Shown piece by piece: positions 52,571-62,187 of a stretch of DNA of 64,000 bases. A program made the position numbers and the translations under genes. Source of the DNA: Pseudotabrizicola sp. (GTDB lineage: Bacteria > Pseudomonadota > Alphaproteobacteria > Rhodobacterales > Rhodobacteraceae); the NCBI RefSeq assembly GCF_030656345.1, contig NZ_JAUSNR010000019.1:310001-374000 (forward strand), in the 5' to 3' direction. Below the pieces are notes generated by a model that worked only from the letters and a program-made list of their open reading frames with translations, was not told where the DNA came from and made no database searches. Each line of letters begins with the position of its first letter. Within the stretch, counting starts at the first letter, position 1.

Positions 52571-55158
52571 GCGATACAGACGGCAAAAAACCTCTGGGTT
52601 TGGGTGGCGCACCTCGTTCCGGTCAGGTGAAGCAAAGCTTCAGCCACGGCCGGACGAAAAGCGTTGTGGTTGAAACGAAGCGCAAGCGCGTGGTCGTTCC
52701 CACAAAGCCGGGCGCAGCCGGAGCGACTGGCACGGGCACAGGGTCGCCCAATCTGGGGGACCCGGCCAAGCGGCCTGCGGGCATTTCCGACGCCGAGATG
52801 GAGCGTCGTCTGACCGCTTTGCGCGCCGCCAAGGCACGCGAGACGGCAGATAACGAACGTCGCGCCGAAGAAGAGCGTCAGCGCGAGGAAGATCGCCAGC
52901 GTCGCCGCGAAGAGATTGAAACGAAAGAGCGCGAAGAGCGTGAACGGCTTGAGGCGTTGCGCCAGAAGGCCGAAGAGGAAGAGCGCGCGGCGCGTGCCGA
53001 GTCGGAGGCCCGAGTCTCGGCCGCCGCACAGCGCAAGGCCGATGTTCTGGGAACGCGGTCACGCTCGACCGACAAGCCTGCAGAAGTGAGTCCGGGCCCG
53101 GCCACGCCGGCACCCGCCGATGCGCCGACCAACCGCAATCAGGATGCCACCGGGCCGCGCGGCGTTGCCGCCAAGGCCCCGCTTGCGCCTGCTCCACAGC
53201 GCAAGACCGACCGGGAGCGTGAAGAGCGCGAACGCAGCAAGGCCAAGGGTGAAGACGCCCGTCGCGGCGGCAAGCTGACCCTGTCGGCGGCGCTGAACGG
53301 CGAAGGCGGCCGCACCCGCAGCCTTGCTGCGATGAAGCGCAAGCAGGAAAAGGCCCGTCAGAAGGCGATGGGCTTTGGCACCAAGCCCGAAAAGCAGGTG
53401 CGCGACGTGCAGCTGCCGGAAACGATTGTTATTTCGGAACTGGCCAACCGTATGGCCGAACGCGCGGCAGATGTGGTGAAATCGCTCATGAAAATGGGTA
53501 TGATGGTCACCATGAACCAGGCGATCGACGCTGATACGGCGGAACTGGTGATCGAGGAATTCGGCCACAAAGCGGTGCGCGTGTCTGATTCCGACGTGGA
53601 ACAGGTGATCGACTCGGTCAAGGATCGTGACGAAGACCTGCAATCGCGCCCACCGATCGTGACGATCATGGGTCACGTTGACCACGGCAAAACCTCGCTT
53701 CTGGATGCGATCCGCAAGGCGAATGTGGTGTCGGGCGAAGCCGGTGGCATCACCCAGCACATCGGGGCCTATCAGGTCAAAACGCCAAGCGGCGCGCTGG
53801 TGTCATTCCTTGACACCCCCGGCCACGCTGCCTTTACCAGCATGCGTGCCCGTGGCGCGAGTGTGACCGATATCGTCATTCTGGTGGTTGCGGCTGATGA
53901 TGCCGTGATGCCGCAGACGATTGAGGCGATCCACCACGCCAAGGCTGCCAAAGTGCCGCTGATTGTGGCCATCAACAAGATGGACAAGCACGGCGCGGAT
54001 GCGACCAAGGTGCGGACCGATCTTCTGCAGCACGAAATCGTCGTCGAGGCGATGTCGGGTGATGTGCAGGATGTCGAGCTGTCTGCCAAGACCGGCATGG
54101 GCATCGACACTCTGCTGGAAGCCATTGCGCTGCAGGCCGAAATCCTTGAGCTGAAGGCGAACCCAAAGCGGGCAGCCTCTGGCGCGGTGATCGAAGCCAA
54201 GCTGGATGTGGGCCGCGGCCCGGTCGCGACGGTTCTGGTGCAGAACGGCACCCTGCGCAAAGGCGATATCTTTGTCGTCGGTGAACAGTGGGGCAAGGTA
54301 CGCGCGCTGATCAACGATCAGGGCGAAACCGTGCTGGAAGCCGGTCCTTCGGTTCCGGTCGAAGTGCTGGGCCTGTCTGGCACGCCATCAGCTGGCGACA
54401 CGCTGAACGTGGTGGAAACCGAAGCGCAGGCGCGTGAAATCGCGGATTACCGCGAGAAAGCCGCCAAAGACAAACGCGCAGCAGCCGGTGCCGCAACCAC
54501 GCTGGAGCAGCTGATGGCGAAGGCCAAGGCCGACCAGTCGGTCGCCGAACTGCCGGTGCTGGTGAAGGCCGATGTGCAAGGCTCTGCCGAAGCCATCGTG
54601 CAGGCGCTGGAAAAGATCGGCAACGACGAAGTGCGCGTGCGTATCCTGCATTACGGCGTCGGTGCGATCACCGATACCGATGTGGGTCTGGCCGAAGCCT
54701 CTGGCGCGCCGATCATCGGGTTCAACGTGCGGGCCAATGCCTCGGCCCGACAGTCGGCGAACCAGAAGGGCGTCGAGATTCGGTATTACTCGATCATCTA
54801 TGATCTGGTTGACGACATCAAAGCCGCCGCCTCTGGCCTGCTGAAGGCCGAAGTGCGCGAAACCTTTATCGGTTATGCGCAGATCAAAGAGGTGTTCAAG
54901 GTTACGGGCATTGGCCAGGTGGCTGGCTGTCTGGTGACCGAAGGTGTGGCGCGCCGTTCGGCAGGCGTTCGCCTGCTGCGCGACTCTGTTGTGATCCACG
55001 AGGGCACGCTGAAGACACTGAAGCGCTTCAAGGACGAAGTGAAGGAAGTGATCTCGGGTCAGGAATGTGGCATGGCGTTCGAACGTTACGAAGATATCCG
55101 CCCCGGCGATGTCATCGAGATTTTCGAGCGCGAAGAGGTGCAGCGCTCGCTGGCATAA
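52567..55158 (+). CDS. infB: InfB, translation initiation factor IF-2
   Basis: IF-2 is the GTPase that brings initiator tRNA to the 30S subunit and joins subunits. The 863-residue protein has a long charged, coiled N-terminal region (residues 1-270, rich in Arg/Glu repeats), a GTPase domain with [24 protein letters not shown] and NKMD, and C-terminal domains ending [11 protein letters not shown]. Coupled to the upstream gene; ends in a strong terminator. Confidence 0.98.
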   Translation: MSDTDGKKPLGLGGAPRSGQVKQSFSHGRTKSVVVETKRKRVVVPTKPGAAGATGTGTGSPNLGDPAKRPAGISDAEMERRLTALRAAKARETADNERRAEEERQREEDRQRRREEIETKEREERERLEALRQKAEEEERAARAESEARVSAAAQRKADVLGTRSRSTDKPAEVSPGPATPAPADAPTNRNQDATGPRGVAAKAPLAPAPQRKTDREREERERSKAKGEDARRGGKLTLSAALNGEGGRTRSLAAMKRKQEKARQKAMGFGTKPEKQVRDVQLPETIVISELANRMAERAADVVKSLMKMGMMVTMNQAIDADTAELVIEEFGHKAVRVSDSDVEQVIDSVKDRDEDLQSRPPIVTIMGHVDHGKTSLLDAIRKANVVSGEAGGITQHIGAYQVKTPSGALVSFLDTPGHAAFTSMRARGASVTDIVILVVAADDAVMPQTIEAIHHAKAAKVPLIVAINKMDKHGADATKVRTDLLQHEIVVEAMSGDVQDVELSAKTGMGIDTLLEAIALQAEILELKANPKRAASGAVIEAKLDVGRGPVATVLVQNGTLRKGDIFVVGEQWGKVRALINDQGETVLEAGPSVPVEVLGLSGTPSAGDTLNVVETEAQAREIADYREKAAKDKRAAAGAATTLEQLMAKAKADQSVAELPVLVKADVQGSAEAIVQALEKIGNDEVRVRILHYGVGAITDTDVGLAEASGAPIIGFNVRANASARQSANQKGVEIRYYSIIYDLVDDIKAAASGLLKAEVRETFIGYAQIKEVFKVTGIGQVAGCLVTEGVARRSAGVRLLRDSVVIHEGTLKTLKRFKDEVKEVISGQECGMAFERYEDIRPGDVIEIFEREEVQRSLA

Positions 55159-55190
55159 GCCAGCGGCCTGCGTTTCATCGGACAAACAAA

Positions 55191-55218
55191 AAAAAGCCGG
55201 GGGAAACCCCGGCTTTTT
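55191..55218. terminator. Bidirectional intrinsic terminator between infB and the 46-residue gene
   Basis: Arms AAAAAGCCGGGG and CCCCGGCTTTTT with a GAAA loop give a 12 bp perfect stem with T-runs either way. It lies between infB and a convergent small gene and supports the reality of both 3' ends. Confidence 0.9.
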
Positions 55219-55235
55219 CGCGTTCGACGTATTGT

Positions 55236-55376
55236 TCAGGCCGCGCGTGATGCTGCTACAGGAGCGCCCACAAAGAGCTTTTCGTCGACTTTGATCACCA
55301 GTTTTCCGTCAGACAGGGTTCTGACAAGCAGTCCCTGGATAGAAACACAACTTCCGATAGCTATTGTCCTCAGCAT
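55236..55376 (-). CDS. 46-residue conserved-looking small protein of unknown function
   Basis: Reading the minus strand gives MLRTIAIGSCVSIQGLLVRT, then LSDGKLVIKVDEKLFVGAPV and ASRAA. GGGGGA lies 7 bases before the ATG, and a terminator follows the stop by about 18 bases, so it has every mark of a real gene despite its size. The sequence has mixed hydrophobic/charged strands (LLVRTL, KLVIKV, KLFVGAPV) like a small beta structure, with no signal peptide or membrane helix. An AT-rich promoter region precedes it. I recognise no domain. Confidence 0.75.
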   Translation of the reverse strand: MLRTIAIGSCVSIQGLLVRTLSDGKLVIKVDEKLFVGAPVAASRAA

Positions 55377-55487
55377 GCACCAATCCCCCATTAGCGTCGC
55401 ACGCCTCAAATTAACTAAATAAATTCAGAAAACCATTAAGAAAGTGTCGTGATGCGGGAAAATTCCACAATTTAAGAACGATTGTGT
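55377..55487 (-). promoter_or_regulatory. AT-rich promoter region of the 46-residue gene
   Basis: The 111-base gap between mutT and the small gene is far richer in A and T than anything around it (runs such as TTAATTTG, ATTTATTTAG and GGAATTTTCCC on the minus strand). This points to a strong promoter, possibly with an UP element, but I cannot fix -35 and -10 boxes with confidence. Confidence 0.4.
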
Positions 55488-55886
55488 CTAAATCCACTCC
55501 CTTAGGATAGGAATCAGCGGGATATCGGCGGGGGGCATTGGATAATCGCGCAAATTTTCAGCTTTTACCCAGGCCAAACGCTGCCCTTCTAAACCCTGAA
55601 CGATGCCTTCCCACCGCCGGCAGGCGAATAACGGCATCAGCAGGTGAAAAGAGTCATAGCTATGGCTGGCGAATGTCAGCGGGGCCAGACAGCTTTGCCA
55701 GGTATTGATCCCCAGCTCTTCCTTCAGCTCGCGAATCAGTGCTGCTTCGGGTGATTCGTCTGGCTCGACCTTGCCGCCTGGAAACTCCCACAACCCGGCA
55801 AGCGATTTGCCCTCTGGCCGCTGTGCCAGAAGCACGCGGCCGTCGGGGTCGATCAGGGCGACAGCCGAAACGAGGACGATTTTCAA
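55488..55886 (-). CDS. mutT: MutT, 8-oxo-dGTP diphosphatase
   Basis: MutT removes 8-oxo-dGTP from the nucleotide pool and so prevents A-to-C mutations. The 132-residue protein has LLAQRPEGKSLAGLWEFPGG and the Nudix box through RELKEELGI, with the family's ASHSYDSFHLLMPLFACRRW. The start is a TTG overlapping the argJ stop (TTGA), a weak start that ties its translation to argJ. Confidence 0.92.
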   Translation of the reverse strand: MKIVLVSAVALIDPDGRVLLAQRPEGKSLAGLWEFPGGKVEPDESPEAALIRELKEELGINTWQSCLAPLTFASHSYDSFHLLMPLFACRRWEGIVQGLEGQRLAWVKAENLRDYPMPPADIPLIPILREWI

Positions 55887-57271
55887 GAGCGGTAGTCCGC
55901 GTTGATCTCGATATAGCAGCTGGTCAGATCACAGGTCCAGACCGTGCGGGCCGCCTTGCCCAGACCCAGATCGACGCGGATCAGGATCTCATCCTGTTTG
56001 AACTGCGCCGCGCCGTCTTCTTCCTGATAGTCCGGGTTGCGCCAGCCGTTTTTGGCCACCACCACATCGCCGAAGCGGATGGCCAGGCGATCACGCTCCG
56101 CTTCGGCCCCGGATTTGCCGACGGCGGCAACGATGCGGCCCCAGTTCGGGTCTTCACCGGCCAGCGCGGTCTTGACCAGCGGTGAGTTGGCGATGGAGAA
56201 CGCGACCTTGGCGGCATCTGCATCATCGACCGCCCCGGTCACCCGGATTTCGACCAGCTTCGTGGCACCCTCACCGTCCCGAATGACCTGCAGCGCCAGA
56301 TCCTGCATCACGCTCTGCAGTGCCGCCTCGAACGCCTTGGCGACCGCACCCTTGACCGGACCGGCATCGCTTTGGCCGGTTGCGGCCAGCAGCAGCGTGT
56401 CAGAGGTTGAAGTGTCACTGTCGACCGTGATCGAATTGAACGTCGCATCGACATTGCGCGACAGCATCCGCTGCAGAATCGTGGGAGAGATCTTTGCATC
56501 GGTGAAGATGTAGACCAGCATCGTCGCCATATCCGGCGCGATCATGCCCGAACCTTTGGCGATGCCCGCAATATGGATGGTGCCGCCATCGCCCTGAACG
56601 GTCGCGGCGGCACCCTTGGGGAAAGTATCGGTGGTCATCATGGCCTGTGCGGCCATCTCGATGCCGTCTTCGCGCAGACCGGCGATCAGATCGGGCAGAA
56701 CGGCGGTGATCTTGTCATACGGCAGCGGCTCGCCAATCACCCCGGTCGAGGAGGAAAACACGCGTGCAGCCGGAAGGTTCAGCGCGGAGGCAACGCCGCC
56801 GGTCACTGCGGCAACCGCCTTGTCCCCGACCTTGCCGGTAAAGGCGTTGGAGTTGCCGGAGTTGACGATGATCGCAGCCCCGTCGCCCGCAGCCTTGATC
56901 GCCAGCTTGTCCTGACAATCGCGCACACAGGCCGAGCGGGTGGAAGACCGGGTGAACACCCCGGCCATCGCGGTGCCGGGCGCAAGGCGGATCAGCATCA
57001 CATCCTTGCGGTTGGCATATTTGATCCCGGCCTCAACGGCGGCGAATTCAACGCCCTTGATGACGGGAAGTGTGGGGAAGCCATCCTTCGGCGCCAGTGG
57101 TGACACGGGTTTGGCCGATTTCAGTTTTGCGCCGATCTTGCCGGCGACCTCTGCCACCTCGTGCCTCACATCGCCTGCGACGTCCGAAACGGTTCCGGTC
57201 ACCGCAGATTTCAGCTTGCGCAGGCGCTTTTTCAGCGTCTTTGCTTCGGCCTTCCAATCGGTCTTCGCCAT
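55883..57271 (-). CDS. argJ: ArgJ, ornithine acetyltransferase with N-terminal extension
   Basis: ArgJ moves the acetyl group from N-acetylornithine to glutamate in the cyclic arginine route. The core shows the autocleavage site in APDMATMLVYIFTDA (between A and T), and NSGNSNAFTGKVGDKA. The 462-residue product is about 50 longer than usual: residues 1-50 form a lysine-rich amphipathic stretch (KAEAKTLKKRLRKLKSAVTG) before the normal start region PVSPLAPKDGFP. No internal Met could restart the core, so the extension seems real. Coupled to mutT. Confidence 0.94.
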   Translation of the reverse strand: MAKTDWKAEAKTLKKRLRKLKSAVTGTVSDVAGDVRHEVAEVAGKIGAKLKSAKPVSPLAPKDGFPTLPVIKGVEFAAVEAGIKYANRKDVMLIRLAPGTAMAGVFTRSSTRSACVRDCQDKLAIKAAGDGAAIIVNSGNSNAFTGKVGDKAVAAVTGGVASALNLPAARVFSSSTGVIGEPLPYDKITAVLPDLIAGLREDGIEMAAQAMMTTDTFPKGAAATVQGDGGTIHIAGIAKGSGMIAPDMATMLVYIFTDAKISPTILQRMLSRNVDATFNSITVDSDTSTSDTLLLAATGQSDAGPVKGAVAKAFEAALQSVMQDLALQVIRDGEGATKLVEIRVTGAVDDADAAKVAFSIANSPLVKTALAGEDPNWGRIVAAVGKSGAEAERDRLAIRFGDVVVAKNGWRNPDYQEEDGAAQFKQDEILIRVDLGLGKAARTVWTCDLTSCYIEINADYRS

Positions 57272-57286
57272 GGCTTCCCCCTGGGA

Positions 57287-58132
57287 TCAGTTGTCCAGCA
57301 GGGTTGCATCACGCAGCAGGGTCGGGTCAAGCCCTTCTCCGGGGCGGGTAATCTCCGCCGCGTCGGTCAGGGCCTGGATATGGGCCTCGACTGTGGTGCG
57401 CTCGATCTCAGCGGCCAGTTCGTCGCGGGTTTCATCCAGCGTCGGCGCGGCAGCGACCCGGGTTTCCTTGACCAGAATCAGGTGATAGCCGAAATCCGAT
57501 TGCACGGGTGCGGTGACCTTGCCGATTTCGGCGGCGACCACGGCATCCTCAAACGGTTTGACCATCATGCCGGTGCCGAACCAGCCCAGATCACCACCAT
57601 TGGCCCCAGAGCCGACATCGCTGGAATTGGCCCGTGCCAGCTCTGCAAAATCGGCCCCGCCGTCGAGCTGAGATTTCAGCTCAGCCGCCTTTTCCTCGTT
57701 GTCGACAAGGATATGGGCGGCGTTGTATTCGGTGGCTGGTTCCGCATTGGCATATTTCGCATCATAGGCGGCCTGCAGTGTCGCGTCGGTGATGGCACCT
57801 GCCACCACCTCTTGCAGCGCCACGCCCGAGATATAGCCCCGGCGGTCATTTTCCAGCGCCAGACGGTCGCGCTTGGTGATGTTTGTCACCGATTGCTCCA
57901 GCGCGGTCTGCTGGATCAGCTGATCCAGAATGCCGGTATAGAGCACATCATCAGGCAGCGCCTGATACTGCTGCGGCAGGCCTTCGCGCAGGGCGATCAT
58001 GTGGCCAAGGGTGATGTTGGTGCCATTTACCGTGGCCACAATCGTATCGGCCGTGGTGTCTTGTGCCAGTGCTGGCCCCGACAACGCGCCCAATACGGCA
58101 CAACTGGCCAGAAACCCGGTCCATTTCGTCAT
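57287..58132 (-). CDS. Periplasmic parvulin-type peptidyl-prolyl isomerase
   Basis: The 281-residue precursor has a signal peptide (ASCAVLGALSGPALA, cleavage before QDTT), an N-terminal helical chaperone part and a parvulin domain at about 135-225 (YNAAHILVDNEEKAAELKSQ, GGDLGWFGTGMMVKPFEDAV, VQSDFGYHLILV). It should help fold exported proteins. AGGAGGG lies 8 bases before the ATG. It is divergent from secA, which exports its clients, and 15 bases precede argJ. Confidence 0.92.
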   Translation of the reverse strand: MTKWTGFLASCAVLGALSGPALAQDTTADTIVATVNGTNITLGHMIALREGLPQQYQALPDDVLYTGILDQLIQQTALEQSVTNITKRDRLALENDRRGYISGVALQEVVAGAITDATLQAAYDAKYANAEPATEYNAAHILVDNEEKAAELKSQLDGGADFAELARANSSDVGSGANGGDLGWFGTGMMVKPFEDAVVAAEIGKVTAPVQSDFGYHLILVKETRVAAAPTLDETRDELAAEIERTTVEAHIQALTDAAEITRPGEGLDPTLLRDATLLDN

Positions 58133-58159
58133 TTTCACACCCTCCTGATCGGGCACAAA

Positions 58160-58186
58160 GCCCGCCAAACATTGACTATGGCGGGC
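58160..58186. repeat. Inverted repeat around the secA -35 element
   Basis: GCCCGCC and GGCGGGC are perfect 7 bp arms separated by 13 bases that contain the putative -35 TTGACT. The centre lies in the divergent gap between the isomerase gene and secA. It could be an operator covering the promoter, or a hairpin on the isomerase leader. Confidence 0.4.
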
Positions 58187-58200
58187 CCGTCCCTTACATC
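58172..58200 (+). promoter_or_regulatory. Candidate housekeeping promoter of secA
   Basis: TTGACT and TACATC are separated by 17 bases, a fair -35 and weak -10 for sigma-70, about 117 bases before the secA start codon. The long untranslated leader would leave room for translational control by SecA. Confidence 0.4.
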
Positions 58201-58316
58201 GCGGGGGTCGTGTGCGACGGGGCCGGCCGGCCTTCTTGGGCTTTCTAAGGAAGGCATTGGGGTCGGGCAAGGCCCTTGGTTCACACGATGCTGTCAGGAA
58301 TACCCACGGAGAACAT

Positions 58317-61031
58317 ATGCTGGGTCTGGGTTCGCTTACGCGCAAGGTCTTTGGGACACCAAATGATCGCAAGGTAAAATCGGTTCGTCCGCTGGTCGCA
58401 CAGATCAACGCGCTGGAGCCGGAGTTCGCCGCGCTCAGCGACGAAGGACTGAAGGAAAAGACGCAGGCCTTGGCCCAGCGTGCGCAATCGGGCGAAAGCC
58501 TTGACGCGCTGCTGCCCGAAGCCTTTGCCAACTGCCGCGAAGGGGCAAAGCGGGCCCTTGGCCTGCGCGCCTTTGATGTGCAGCTGAAGGGTGGGATCTT
58601 CCTGCACCAAGGCAACATCGCCGAGATGAAGACGGGCGAGGGCAAGACCCTGATGGCCACCTTCCCCGCCTATCTGAACGCGCTGGCGGGCAAAGGCGTG
58701 CATATCGTGACGGTCAACGACTATCTGGCCAAGCGCGATGCCGAATGGATGAGCAAGGTCTACGGTGCCTTGGGGATGACCACGGGCGTGGTCTATCCCT
58801 ATCAGGCCGACGCCGAAAAGCGGGCGGCCTATCGCTGCGACATCACCTATGCGACCAATAACGAGCTGGGCTTTGACTATCTGCGCGACAATATGAAGGG
58901 CAGCATCGAAGACATGTCCCAGCGTGGCCATTTCTTTGCCATCGTGGATGAGGTCGACTCGATCCTGGTGGATGAGGCGCGCACACCGCTGATCATCTCC
59001 GGCCCGTCGCAGGACCGGTCGGAACTGTATGTAAAGGTTGATGACCTGATCCCGCAGCTGACCGATGCGCATTTCAAGCTGGATGAGAAAACCCGCAACG
59101 TGACCTACACGGATGAGGGCAATGAGTTTATCGAAGGTCTGGTGCGCGCGGCGGGTATCCTGCCTGATGGCCAGAACCTCTATGACCCAGAAAGCACCAC
59201 CATCGTTCACCACGTGACGCAGGCGCTGCGGGCCCACAAGCTGTTCACCAAAGACCAGCAGTATATCGTCCGCGACGGCGAAGTGATGCTGATCGACGAA
59301 TTCACCGGGCGCATGATGCGCGGCCGCCGCTTGTCGGACGGTCTGCATCAGGCGATTGAGGCGAAAGAGGGCGTGCAGATACAGCCGGAAAACGTCACGC
59401 TGGCAAGCGTGACCTTCCAGAACTACTTCCGCCTGTACGCAAAGCTCGCCGGGATGACCGGCACGGCGGCGACCGAGGCCGAGGAATTCATGGAAATCTA
59501 CCGTTTGGGCGTGGTCGAGGTGCCGACCAACCGTCCGATTGCCCGGCAAGATGATCATGATCAGGTCTACCGCACCGCCCGCGAAAAATACGAAGGCGTG
59601 GTGAAGTCGATTCATGAGGCGCATGAAAAGGGTCAGCCGATCCTTGTCGGCACCACCAGCATCGAAAAGTCTGAATTCCTGTCGGGCCTGCTGAAAGCTG
59701 CCGGTGTGCCGCACAATGTGCTCAACGCCCGCCAGCACGAACAGGAAGCGCAGATTGTGGCCGATGCCGGTCGCTTTGGCGCGGTGACGATTGCCACCAA
59801 CATGGCCGGTCGCGGCACCGATATTCAGCTGGGCGGCAACATTGAAATGCAGGTCATGGCCGCCATCGCCGCCGACCCGCATCTGAACCCCGATGAAGTG
59901 CGCAGCAAGATCGAGGCGGAACACGCCGAGGAAAAGGCCAAGGTTCTGGCCGCTGGTGGCCTGTTCGTGCTTGGCACCGAACGCCACGAATCGCGCCGCA
60001 TCGACAACCAGCTGCGCGGCCGGTCGGGCCGTCAGGGGGATCCGGGACGTTCGTCGTTCTTTCTGTCGTTGGAAGACGATCTGATGCGGATCTTCGGCTC
60101 TGAAAAGCTGGATGCCGTGTTGTCCAAGCTGGGGATGAAAGAGGGCGAGGCCATCGTTCACCCTTGGGTCAACAAATCGCTCGAACGGGCGCAGGCCAAG
60201 GTCGAAGGCCGCAACTTTGACATCCGCAAGCAATTGCTGAAGTTCGACGACGTGATGAATGACCAGCGCAAGGCGATCTTTGGCCAGCGGCTGGAGATCA
60301 TGGAGGCCGAAGATGTGGCGGAAATCACCGAAGACATGCGCAATCAGGTGATTGATGACATGGTCGATCTGCACATGCCGCCCAAAAGCTATCCTGATGC
60401 CTGGGACGTTGACGCGCTGACGCTGGCCGTGCGCGAAAAGCTGAACATGGATCTGCCAATGGCCGATTGGGCCGCCGAAGAAGGCGTGGATCAGGACGTG
60501 ATCAAGGAACGTCTGGTCGAGGCGAGCGCCAAGGCGATGGCCGACAAGACCGTGGCGTTCGGGGCCGAAACCATGCGCTCGATCGAAAAGCAGGTGCTGC
60601 TGCAGACCATCGACGGCAAATGGCGCGAACATCTGCTGACGCTGGAACACCTGCGCTCGGTTGTCGGGTTCCGGGGCTATGCGCAGCGTGACCCGCTGAA
60701 CGAATACAAAACCGAAAGCTTTGCGCTGTTTGAATCGCTGCTGAACTCGCTCCGGCAGGAAGTGACGCAAAAGCTGGCGGCGATCCGCCCGCTGACGCAG
60801 GCCGAACAAGAGGCGATGATGGCGCAGGTGCTGGCCCAGCAACGCGCCGCCGCCGCCCCTGCCGAGGCAGAACCGGCGCTCGTCGACGCCGGGGCCGATG
60901 CCACACCGTCAACCAGACTTGCCGGCTTTGACGAGGCTGACCCGGCCACTTGGGGCAACCCCAGCCGGAATGACCTTTGCCCCTGCGGATCGGGCGAAAA
61001 GTTCAAGCATTGCCACGGGCGGCTGGTCTGA
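58317..61031 (+). CDS. secA: SecA, preprotein translocase ATPase
   Basis: SecA pushes unfolded preproteins through SecYEG. The 904-residue protein has Walker [15 protein letters not shown], the DEVD-type box [17 protein letters not shown], the helicase motif [16 protein letters not shown], and the C-terminal zinc-binding tail [17 protein letters not shown] that binds SecB. The start ATG follows CGGAGAAC. Upstream open frame has no family match. Complete and normal. Confidence 0.98.
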   Translation: MLGLGSLTRKVFGTPNDRKVKSVRPLVAQINALEPEFAALSDEGLKEKTQALAQRAQSGESLDALLPEAFANCREGAKRALGLRAFDVQLKGGIFLHQGNIAEMKTGEGKTLMATFPAYLNALAGKGVHIVTVNDYLAKRDAEWMSKVYGALGMTTGVVYPYQADAEKRAAYRCDITYATNNELGFDYLRDNMKGSIEDMSQRGHFFAIVDEVDSILVDEARTPLIISGPSQDRSELYVKVDDLIPQLTDAHFKLDEKTRNVTYTDEGNEFIEGLVRAAGILPDGQNLYDPESTTIVHHVTQALRAHKLFTKDQQYIVRDGEVMLIDEFTGRMMRGRRLSDGLHQAIEAKEGVQIQPENVTLASVTFQNYFRLYAKLAGMTGTAATEAEEFMEIYRLGVVEVPTNRPIARQDDHDQVYRTAREKYEGVVKSIHEAHEKGQPILVGTTSIEKSEFLSGLLKAAGVPHNVLNARQHEQEAQIVADAGRFGAVTIATNMAGRGTDIQLGGNIEMQVMAAIAADPHLNPDEVRSKIEAEHAEEKAKVLAAGGLFVLGTERHESRRIDNQLRGRSGRQGDPGRSSFFLSLEDDLMRIFGSEKLDAVLSKLGMKEGEAIVHPWVNKSLERAQAKVEGRNFDIRKQLLKFDDVMNDQRKAIFGQRLEIMEAEDVAEITEDMRNQVIDDMVDLHMPPKSYPDAWDVDALTLAVREKLNMDLPMADWAAEEGVDQDVIKERLVEASAKAMADKTVAFGAETMRSIEKQVLLQTIDGKWREHLLTLEHLRSVVGFRGYAQRDPLNEYKTESFALFESLLNSLRQEVTQKLAAIRPLTQAEQEAMMAQVLAQQRAAAAPAEAEPALVDAGADATPSTRLAGFDEADPATWGNPSRNDLCPCGSGEKFKHCHGRLV

Positions 61032-61052
61032 TCAGTCGTCACGGTGACCAAA

Positions 61053-61074
61053 TGGGGCAGCATTTGCTGCCCCA
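61053..61074 (+). terminator. Hairpin after secA
   Basis: TGGGGCAGC and GCTGCCCCA form a perfect 9 bp stem around ATTT, 22 bases after the secA stop. Only a short T-run follows (GATTTG), so termination is likely but may be leaky. Confidence 0.6.
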
Positions 61075-61092
61075 GATTTGCCACCAAATGTG

Positions 61093-61107
61093 TTAACATT
61101 TCCTTAA
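61093..61107. promoter_or_regulatory. Perfect CtrA-type site upstream of the unknown secreted protein gene
   Basis: TTAA-CATTTCC-TTAA matches the full CtrA consensus at all 8 fixed positions. It lies in the intergenic gap 65 bases before the next start codon, after the secA hairpin, a good place for an activator site. Confidence 0.5.
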
Positions 61108-61171
61108 ATTGCCACTGATTGGCCCCCTTTGCGTTGCAGGTTAACAGCTGACGGATTGGCTGGAGACCACG

Positions 61172-62170
61172 ATGAACCTGCTGCGCAAACTGACACTGAT
61201 CGCCGGAACGGGGGCTGTTGCCCTTGGCGCAGGGCATTTCGTACAGCAAAAAGCGGCGAACCGCACGACGGCAGAACTGCCGGGTGTGGTGGTTTCCGAC
61301 ATCAGCCCGGTCGCGGCGGGGCGGGGTGATCTGGCCCCGATCCTTATCGACCCACCGGCCCTGCCGCCTGCCGCTGCCCCGGTCACCACCCCCGCTTTGC
61401 CAACGCCGGATCTGGCACCCGATGTGCCGCAGCCCGATGTTCTGGCGGCGGCGGACCCTGATCTGTTCACCACCCCTGACGCGCCCGTCATGACCGCGCC
61501 TGCCATCGTTTCGGCCCCGGACTGCGCCGTCAGCTTCGATCTGCTGGCGCAACCGGGGGCGATGATCGGCGTTTCGATGCTCGCCCCCTGTCACCCCGAT
61601 CAGCGTGTGGTTCTGCGCCATGCCGGCCTGACCGTCACCGGCAGCACCTCGGCCAGCGGCGCGCTGGCCACCAGCCTGCCGGCACTTACGGCGGTGGCTC
61701 AGGTCGAGGTGATCTTTGCCGATGGTGAACGGGTGCGTGGCACGGTGCCGCTGGCGGATTTTGCCGGGGTGAAACGCTTTGCGGTGCAATGGCAGGCGGA
61801 AGATGCGTTTCAGCTGCATGCCTATGAAAACGGGGCCAGATATGGGCACCCGGGGCATATTTCATCTGCATTTTCAGGTACATCCGGGGAAACCGGATTT
61901 GTGACCATGTTGGGCGACGCGAGAGTCGATCTGCCCCTGCAGGCAGAGGTTTATACCTTCGGCCCCGCCGCCAAGACCGAAATCGTGCTGGAAGCCGCGA
62001 TCACGCCAACCACCTGCGGGCGCGAGATTCTGGGGGAGGCCATTCTCGCGGTCAACGGTCAGGTCGAGGTCAGCGATCTGACGCTGGCGATGCCGGGCTG
62101 TGATGCTGTCGGCGATATTCTGGTATTGAAAAACCTGCTTGAGGACATGACACTGGCCACTGCAAATTAG
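61172..62170 (+). CDS. Membrane-anchored periplasmic protein of unknown function
   Basis: The 332-residue protein has an N-terminal hydrophobic helix (residues 5-25), a proline/alanine-rich linker (about 45-100, PALPPAAAPVTTPALPTPDL) and a folded periplasmic domain with four cysteines (near PDCAVSF, APCHPDQ, TTCGREI, PGCDAVGD) that could form two disulfides. The C-terminal half is beta-rich by pattern. I recognise no family. Neighbours are secA and a substrate-binding/OmpA fusion gene 17 bases downstream, probably cotranscribed. GGAG precedes the ATG. Confidence 0.8.
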   Translation: MNLLRKLTLIAGTGAVALGAGHFVQQKAANRTTAELPGVVVSDISPVAAGRGDLAPILIDPPALPPAAAPVTTPALPTPDLAPDVPQPDVLAAADPDLFTTPDAPVMTAPAIVSAPDCAVSFDLLAQPGAMIGVSMLAPCHPDQRVVLRHAGLTVTGSTSASGALATSLPALTAVAQVEVIFADGERVRGTVPLADFAGVKRFAVQWQAEDAFQLHAYENGARYGHPGHISSAFSGTSGETGFVTMLGDARVDLPLQAEVYTFGPAAKTEIVLEAAITPTTCGREILGEAILAVNGQVEVSDLTLAMPGCDAVGDILVLKNLLEDMTLATAN

Positions 62171-62187
62171 CGGGGCGCACAGGGGTT

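Noticed and set aside
58281-60842. An 853-codon open frame antisense to secA
   Set aside because: Same composition effect; secA is complete and conserved over this whole stretch.
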